Source: Kalaharituber pfeilii (Eukaryota; Ascomycota; Pezizomycetes; Pezizales; Pezizaceae). From it: DNA of 64,000 nt. Of the stretch, positions 57,483-64,000 are shown one piece after another (positions within the stretch are counted from its first letter, which is position 1; every line of letters begins with the position of its first letter). Position numbers and translations under genes: made by a program. The stretch lies in NCBI GenBank assembly GCA_015179045.1, contig WHUZ01000012.1:868001-932000 (forward strand), written 5' to 3'. The notes under the pieces were generated by a model. That model worked only from the letters and a program-made list of their open reading frames with translations, did no database searches and was not told the DNA's origin.

Positions 57483-57801
57483 ATTACTTAGATATAGGAT
57501 TTAATTTGAGCTTTATATTACTTTTGTTAGTATCCTATTGTAAGATCTTAAAGGGGCCTTTTTGAACAGCATTTAATGTTCTTATATTCTTAGAGATATT
57601 CTTGTTAAATAATTATATTTAACAGATAGATATTATAGAGATATTAGAACTTTTTCTTTTATTAATATTTTATTGCTTTATTAGCTTTCTTTTTTGTTTA
57701 ATAGTTTTAAAAACTTTTAAATGTAACTCACTCATTTTCCAGTTCTTTTTTAATAAAAAAGAAGAGATCGAAAGAAGCTTTTATAACTCTATTTAGTCTA
57801 A
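57483..57801. other. AT-rich DNA left of the solo LTR
   Basis: Very AT-rich, with no coding support. It ends in the target duplication TCTAA (57797-57801). Confidence 0.6.
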
Positions 57802-58348
57802 TGTCACAGCCCGTGCCCTACAGTCTCCGCACACTCAAGCCACGACCGCCTCCTGCCGACGGCCTGCAAGCTCATAGAACTGGCTAGCTATAGGTAGCTA
57901 GCCAGCCGTTAGTTACAGCCCGCCTGCCTGCCAAAGTAGGTATCATGGTTGCTATAGTGAAAACTCTGCCTTCGCCACTGTGCTGCCCTCGCCACGGCCC
58001 TCATGTAAATAGTGCTTTCTCTCCTTGTCTGTTGTCTTGTCTTCTTAATAGACCCATATGGTTCCACGCAGTCCCTATGTTCTTGTTATTCTTGTCAATC
58101 TCCAAATCTTATTCCGTATCTGATCTTCCTCTCTGCCTTTTCAACATAGCCTGCCATCGCCGTTGAACTGCAACCGCTGAACCGCCACTCACGAGCCTCT
58201 TCTGTCGAGCCTCTTCTGTCGAGCCTCTTCTGTCGAGCCACCCTCCCCTTGTCAAGTTCATCAAGCCACTGCCGTTCAGCGCCTGCGAAATTACTGTTAC
58301 CCTGAACCGGTCGTATCGCTTAGCAGCGCCCACTCGCCGTGCGTGACA
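57802..58348. mobile_element. Solo LTR with 5-bp target duplication
   Basis: The 547-bp element starts TGTCAC and ends GTGACA (TG...CA with a 6-bp inverted end). It is flanked on both sides by TCTAA (57797-57801 and 58349-58353), the usual 5-bp duplication of LTR retrotransposons. It is GC-richer than the DNA around it. No internal domain or second LTR lies nearby, so it arose by LTR-LTR recombination. The superfamily cannot be told. Confidence 0.85.
58193..58239. repeat. 14-bp tandem repeat within the solo LTR
   Basis: GAGCCTCTTCTGTC is repeated three times, followed by a partial GAGCC copy. Confidence 0.9.
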
Positions 58349-58930
58349 TCTAAGTTAATAGAATTAAAATTAGAAATTACTATTTAATCAAAAGATTTAC
58401 TTTTAATAGTATCAACTGCAAAATTTATAGTAATAATAGCTTTTTAACTATACTTTAACTATAAACTTACTCTTAATAAATAATATTTTTTATAATATTA
58501 ACTAATTTTTTTTAATTTATTTAATAATTTAGTAGTAGTAAGTAGTAAATTATTCTAACTCTATTTTTTATTACTTTGAGATTTCTATATTTTTTTAGAT
58601 CTAACTTAGCTTTTTTACTTATAAATATAATCAGTTAAATTCTAAAGTAGTTAGTATTCTTATAAGTATTACTAAAATTACTCAAAGATATATTATAACT
58701 AAAAGGCTATAGAAGTAATAAAGCAAATAAAGAAAATATTAAATATAATTATATTAGTCTACTAATTAAAGATATTAACAATTATGCAAGTTATAAAAGT
58801 AATTTCCAGAAATCCTAAGACTCAATTCTTAGAGTCTTCTGGTACAACTGTTGCTTTTGTAAATTCTCTTGTTTTTATTGTACTAATGGTTGGTAGAGGA
58901 ATTTTCTTATTTTTATTGATTTCTGTTTAG
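58349..58930. other. Extremely AT-rich block
   Basis: The sequence is dominated by TTA, TAA and ATA words with no open coding signal. It is typical of RIP-eroded or relaxed repeat DNA in ascomycetes. A formal RIP index was not calculated. Confidence 0.55.
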
Positions 58931-58973
58931 AGGAATGTTAGTAAGGGGAATAGGGTCCTACTGTTGGCGGCCG

Positions 58974-59014
58974 ATGGAGCCTGGCTTGGCGGTTGAAGCT
59001 TGCCCCGCAATGGG
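58974..59014. repeat. Right direct repeat of the HNH island
   Basis: GGAGCCTGGCTTGGCGGTT is followed by GAAGCTTGCCCCGCAATGGG, the same 20 bases as at 56471-56490. It lies 170 bp before the AIP1 start. Confidence 0.8.
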
Positions 59015-59184
59015 CCGCAGCTCTACAGCGGCAGAGGCAGTGACAGGATATACCTGCGGGAAGTATACAAGATGTACCGGGGGGCTCCCTCCCTCCTTCC
59101 CTCCCTCCCTCCCCTCCCCCCTCCCCACAAAGGCCCCTCCCTCACCACCCTTATCTCGCTCGTCAACTGCCCATCCTGCACACA

Positions 59185-61391
59185 ATGTCCATCAAGAGAC
59201 GTAAGAGCTCTCAATCGCTGGGGGGCACGCCTCCCAGCTAGCAACCCCCCTCCAACCCCCCCCCCACAACTATAGCTCCCAAGCTAACTTTGTGCCAATT
59301 CCACGCGCGAGGAATGGATAGAGTACACATTCGCTGCCTCCCCCTCGACTGCTCGGTCTCGTCCTACGCAGCTATCTGCTGATGCAAAGGGAGAGCGTTT
59401 AGCCTATGCAGTATGCACTAGCTCCCACTCCCACCCGGCCGCTGCCTGTGATCGAGGGGGCTAATGCACTGCCGTAGTCAAATAAATCTATATTCCTCCG
59501 CTCTATCGACCATCCTGAAGTGAGTGTCCAGTATGTCCAGCACCCGCACCAGACGACGGTGGCACGATTCGCCCCGTCCGGATACTACGTTGCCTCTGCG
59601 GATGTGACTGGGAAAGTGCGTGTGTGGGACTGTGTCGGTGAGGAAAATATCCTGAAGGGAGAGTTCCCGATCATAGCAGGGCCTATAAACGACCTTGCGT
59701 GGGATGGAGAAAGCAAGCGGATCATAGCTGTTGGTGAAGGCAAGGAAAGGTAATCTCGGTGGCTCTTGGAGCGAGTGTAAATTTCAAATATACTGAGCCG
59801 ATATGGATATATGCAGATGGGGCCACTGCATCACCTTCGACACAGGAAACACTGTTGGAGAGGTTACAGGCCACTCCTCCCAAATTAACAGCGTCTCTAT
59901 CCGCCCCGTGCGTCCCTACCGAGCCGCTACCGCCTCTGACGACCGAACCGTCGTGTTTTACCACGGCCCGCCGTTCAAGTTCAACTCGCAACTCCGCGAC
60001 CACCACTCGAACTTTGTCCAGGGCCTAGAATTCTCACCATCTGGCGACCACTTGGTCTCGGTAGGCTCTGACCGAGTTATATGTCTCTACGACGGCAAGA
60101 CAGGAGAATACAAGACGACAATTCCGAGCGGGGAGGGGAACCATACAGGTGCTATTTTCGCGGTATCTTGGGCACAGGACTCGAAACGGTTCGTAACTGC
60201 ATCCGCAGATAGAACGGTGAAATTGTGGGATGTGGAGACAACGAAGGCTATTCATACATGGAAGTTTGGTCCTGAGACTGGCCTTACGCTTCCACACCAA
60301 CAGGTTGGTATAGTATGGCCGAATCGGTCCGATGGAACAATTGTCTCGGTATCGCTCTCTGGAGACCTTAGTTACCTCAATGAAAAGGAAGACAAGCCGT
60401 ACAGAGTTGTGCATGGGCACCAAAAGAGTATCACGTCCCTTGGCATTGCCCAAGGCGGAAAAACGTTCTGGACCGGTAGCTATGAGGGTAGAATATGCTC
60501 GTGGGATCTTGGCAAGGGCAAAGCTACAATACTAGAGGGCGAGACACACACGAACCAAGTTAGTGGGATTGAAGCGTTAGGCAAGGAGGTTCTTACTGTA
60601 GGATGGGATGATACCCTGAGAACTGTGGATGCGGCTGCAAATGCGTTTAGGTGGGTTGTTGAGAGAGTTTGCAGTTACCCTCAACTGACATATATGTAGC
60701 AACTTAGCGATTTCTACTGGTGGTCAACCGAAAGGTATCTCACCTGTTGGCAAGGACGGTGCAGTTGCCATTGCCACGCAGAACGAAGTGTATATTTGGC
60801 AGGATGGTAAAAAGACCGCTTCTGTACCCATCAAGTACAATCCAATCTCCGTTGCTGCCAGCGCCAGTGGGAACGAAATTGCCGTTGGAGCTGAGGTAAC
60901 CCCAACAGCGCCCAATTTTTTAAAACTCCAAGCCCCGTAATCTAACTAGTAGCTAGAATAATAACGTTTACATCTACACTCTCACCCCCTCCTCCTTCAC
61001 CGAATCCACCATCCTCAAATCCAACCGCGCGCTCGTCTCCTCCGTTGCGTACTCCAGCAATGGAACGTACCTCGCGGCGGGCGACTCAACCGGTAAAATC
61101 GTGCTGTACTCCCGCGTCAAGGAGGGAGAATACAAAGTGGAAACCACCCGCTGGGGTTTCCACACAGGTAGAGTTAACAGGATCGCGTGGAACGAAGACG
61201 ATACGCATGTGGTGACCGCCAGTTTGGATACGAACATCTTTGTCTATTCGGTAGCGAATCCAGGAAAGTATTTGAAGTTCTTGGGCGCGCATAAGGATGG
61301 AGTAAACGCGGTCGGATGGGTCGGGAAGGAGAAGGTGGTGAGTGCGGGGGCAGATGGGGCGGTCAAGGTGTGGGAGGTTAAGCTTAATTAG
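59185..61391 (+). CDS. AIP1: Actin-interacting protein 1 (WD40)
   Basis: Aip1 cooperates with cofilin to disassemble actin filaments. Six exons (59185-59200, 59322-59410, 59478-59749, 59817-60650, 60700-60895, 60957-61391) encode 613 residues, against 615 in yeast. The first exon has 16 bases (MSIKR). WD40 blades are visible throughout, for example SADVTGKVRVWDCVG, GEVTGHSSQINSVSIRPVRP, DRTVVFYHGPPFKFNSQLRD, SADRTVKLWDVETTKAIHTW and the end GADGAVKVWEVKLN. The motif HTGRVNRIAWNEDDTHVVTA near the C-terminus is typical. All junctions are GT-AG and in phase. The promoter abuts the right direct repeat of the HNH island. Confidence 0.95.
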
Positions 61392-61859
61392 AAGGTGTTT
61401 TTGTAGGAAAGTTATTGTCTCTTTCGATAGAAATTTAGATGCAGCTTTTGAAGCAGTTAGTTTAATTACAGTCATCTAATTCCAAATATACCAAATGAGA
61501 TATTTCATGACAGCCACACACATTAACTGCTGATATTCGGTACTATATCTCTATACGTTTTTTAAAAACCCCAAAAATTTTTCCAAACCCGGAATGTAAA
61601 TGAATGAGCAAAAACATATGTATGTAGTAGGTACTACACCATTGTGGGAGGGAAAAGAAAAAAAACAGATGATAACCAGAAAGTAATCATAAGAACGAAA
61701 ATGGCAGAGGCATTAGATACTACTGTACAAATGTAAAAGAAAATCCAATCAAACCCAAAAACTCCTGCGCATATAAATACCAGATAAAAGGAAATAAGGG
61801 AGAAAAATCAAGTTAAATCAACAGCCCACCACAAACCATTCATCCTCAGACTTTTGTTC
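61392..61859. other. Convergent intergenic region, AIP1 and CCL1
   Basis: AT-rich 3' flanks, no gene supported. Confidence 0.6.
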
Positions 61860-63303
61860 TCACTTTGCCTTCCCCACCAACATGGCCCCCCCACCAAACA
61901 GCGCCTCCCCCTCCTTAAAACTCTTCTCCCTCTCCAGCCTTCTCTTCTTCACCTCCCTCTCCCTCCTCTCCTCTTCCGCGCCTTTGCCCCCTCCCCAGCG
62001 CCACCCCCTCCCCCTCCATTGTCCTCCTCCTCCGTCACTCCTCTCTTGGCCAACTTATTTACCTTCATCAAATCAAGCTTCTCCGGATTCCTGCAAAAGA
62101 ACAACTTCCTATCGATCCTCATGACCTCGTCCAATTCCTCCTTGCTTATTGGTGCGCCTGGCTCTCCGCCCTTCTTTAGTTCCTCTGCGCACTTTTCTAT
62201 CGTTTCGAGAAGCTTTGATTTGAGTTGCGTCTGGAAGGAGTATGGGTGCTTGAGGTCGATGTAAAAGGTGCATAAGGGAGGATCAACGAGGTAGAGGGCC
62301 GCAAGCATAATTTGGGGTGGGGTGAAGAGAAAGTAGGCATCGGTTAGGAGGGCTGAAGTCGAGAGAAAGAGGCGGGCTTTTCCGTGGGCGCGCTCAATGC
62401 GGTGTTTGGGGGATGGGGGGGGTACGGTGGGGTTCAGAGGGTTTGGGGGGAGGCCGTGCAAGCGGGTTTGCAGTTCGAGGGAGGACGGTAAAGACGAGGG
62501 GGATTTGGTGATGTTGCTGGCGTTGTTGGAATCCGCGGAGGTTGACGGAGGTGGTGGAGGCACCGGTGGAGCAACATACTTCCCCTCGAACACCTTCATC
62601 AGCTCCATTATGCACCCTTCAAGGCCCCGGAACGGGTGCTTGATGTCAAAGCACCACCGTAAACCCATGGCCACGACAAATTCCGGGGCAAGGATTTCTT
62701 CGGGAGTGGATTTGGGAATCTTGGCGGAGAAGTTGGAGAGCGAGATGTAGTGGTTCTCGGTCTTGGTGGTGAGGTAGAGGATGGTCGAGAGGAGGGTCTT
62801 GGGGTGGTAGGTCATGGGAGAGGTGCGCGTGAAGAAGCGGCGGAGGAAAGTGGGAGCCGTGGCCTGGAGAAGAAGTTAGCCAATTCATCTCCATGATATC
62901 CTCAGGATTGTGGTGGTAAAAATTTTACCTTGACATTTGTCGGAAACTCAAACACCTGCGCCGCAATCTCCATAATCTTCCTACAATAGTACCTGACAAG
63001 CTTGGCCTCCTCCTCCGGCGTCAAGCACTCAATTTCCTTATCCTCCTCGTCCTCCTTTGCCTTGGCCCCATTGACATTCGAACTCGGCGTATCATCGCCC
63101 GTATTTGCCCCTCCGCTGCTAGTATCGCTCCCCTCTCCGCCTCCGGCCTGCTTTTTCCGCTTCTTGTCCCGCGCACGCTGGATTGCCTCTTTCACCTGTG
63201 CTGCAGCGGCGGCGTTGGTTGCGTTCCGGACCGCTGCGAGCGACTCCGGCGTGAAGGTCCAGAGACGGTATTGGGAGGAAGAGCGGTAGGACGCGTCTTC
63301 CAT
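61860..63303 (-). CDS. CCL1: Cyclin H (Ccl1), TFIIH kinase subunit, one frame break
   Basis: Cyclin H pairs with the Cdk7/Kin28 kinase in TFIIH to phosphorylate RNA polymerase II. Exons 63303-62929 and 62863-61860 join as FEFPTNVK|ATAPTFLRRFF in the first cyclin box. The N-terminus is diagnostic: YRSSSQYRLWTFTPESLAAV. The cyclin fold continues with MTYHPKTLLSTILYLTTKTE and LAPEFVVAMGLRWCFDIKHP. The second box includes TDAYFLFTPPQIMLAALYLV. As written the frame ends at 61949, but the true tail (LEREKSFKEGEALFGGGAML) lies one base out of frame. One missing G in the run at about 61987-61991 explains it. With it, 459 residues result. A Pro/Ser insertion interrupts the second box region. Confidence 0.9.
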
Positions 63304-64000
63304 TGTGGGGGGTGGGAGTTGGGAAGGGCGGGAGTGTTGTCTATATGGATTGCAATTGAGGGTGAGGGGGCTGGCGTGATGATCAGGATGGATATCGTTC
63401 TCTAGGCGGGATTCAGCGTGGGATGCGGCATGCCCAGAAGCTTCATGTCACGGGCAGGGACCCTGACGGAAAGCTCGGGATTTTCCGACTCCCTAAGATC
63501 AGGTGACTGCAAAGATCAGGTGACTGCTGAGTCATCGCCAAGAAGACATCTAAGAGCTGACTCTGACATTGGCATAGAGAAAACTAGTAGCTGTCAAATG
63601 ACTTTGTTCATGATCCTCTCTACTCCAAATATAACTCCAACCATTTCTGGTCTCCTTCACCGGTCCATTTCTACTCTCCTTCTCTCGATAACTCCTACCC
63701 ACTTCTCTGCTCTTCTTAGTATAGATTCCAAAAAAAATCCAACACTCCCTCGCTATTTTTTTGACTGGGTTTATCACTATCATGAAAAAACCTTAAGTTC
63801 CTCATGCTAACCAGACCTCTCTTTCCAGTTATAAATCGTTATGTATACCTTATCTCTCTCATATACACAACATTCTTTGACCACGTGCCACTCATCTTCT
63901 AATACTTCTTTTTTTTTTGGGGGGGGGGGAGTGGGGGTGGGAGTGGGGGGGAGAGAGGGGTAGGGCATTTGAGCTTCTCAGCTCTGCCTGTTTTCATTAC
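63304..64000. other. CCL1 promoter and unannotated right edge
   Basis: No gene is supported. A short direct repeat (GATCAGGTGACTGC, twice) lies at about 63498-63526. A T/G homopolymer stretch lies at about 63910-63960. Confidence 0.4.

Noticed and set aside
1..64000. CRISPR arrays, bacterial operons or prophage genes
   Set aside because: None present; the window is fungal, with spliced eukaryotic genes throughout.

Overview
The window comes from a filamentous ascomycete (Pezizomycotina). The evidence is short GT-AG introns of about 50-140 bp, fungal housekeeping orthologues at their expected lengths, families typical of filamentous fungi (Con-10/KGG stress protein, caleosin, SigF-like NTF2 protein, NB-ARC/TPR relic, secreted pepsin-like protein), and relics of copia-type, Tad-type LINE and LTR elements. 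I cannot fix the genus. Gene models were built by hand from conserved protein families, exon phase and splice sites. None was checked against transcripts or a database.

Layout. 1-2.8 kb: 3' relic of a Ty1/copia element. 2.8-16.97 kb: a dense housekeeping block with eIF2B-alpha, a 2OG-Fe(II) oxygenase, an EMI1-like CX9C protein divergent from BCS1, RIO2, LSM5 divergent from an LYR-motif protein, 6-phosphogluconolactonase and a SigF-like NTF2 protein. 18.7-23.6 kb: KGG stress protein, caleosin and a three-exon Gfo/Idh/MocA oxidoreductase. 23.7-31.4 kb: an accessory stretch with a LINE RNase H relic, an NB-ARC/TPR relic and no intact gene I can support. 31.4-36.8 kb: an orphan thioesterase and a pepsin-fold protein with altered active-site triads. 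37.2-38.6 kb: a MITE-like repeat and the five-exon RPS13 gene. 41.4-56.1 kb: a second dense block with RAD4, BUD22, RSM25, GPI10, an SPF45-like splicing factor, YIP1 and QCR7. 56.45-59.0 kb: an island holding a broken HNH-nuclease gene, a solo LTR and very AT-rich DNA, bracketed by 40-bp direct repeats. 59.2-63.3 kb: AIP1 and cyclin H (CCL1).

Functional themes. The core genes serve translation and ribosome assembly (eIF2B-alpha, RIO2, BUD22, RPS13, RSM25), RNA splicing and decay (LSM5, SPF45-like), TFIIH and DNA repair (CCL1, RAD4), respiratory complex III (BCS1, QCR7), and secretion or GPI anchors (YIP1, GPI10). They do not form a pathway cluster. Several pairs share short divergent promoters.

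No new multi-gene system stood out. The most useful points for a second look are: missing single bases in homopolymer runs across four conserved genes, which look like a sequencing artefact; a long GAA/GGA repeat inside an LSM5 intron; the repeat-bracketed HNH island; and the pepsin-like protein without DTG motifs.
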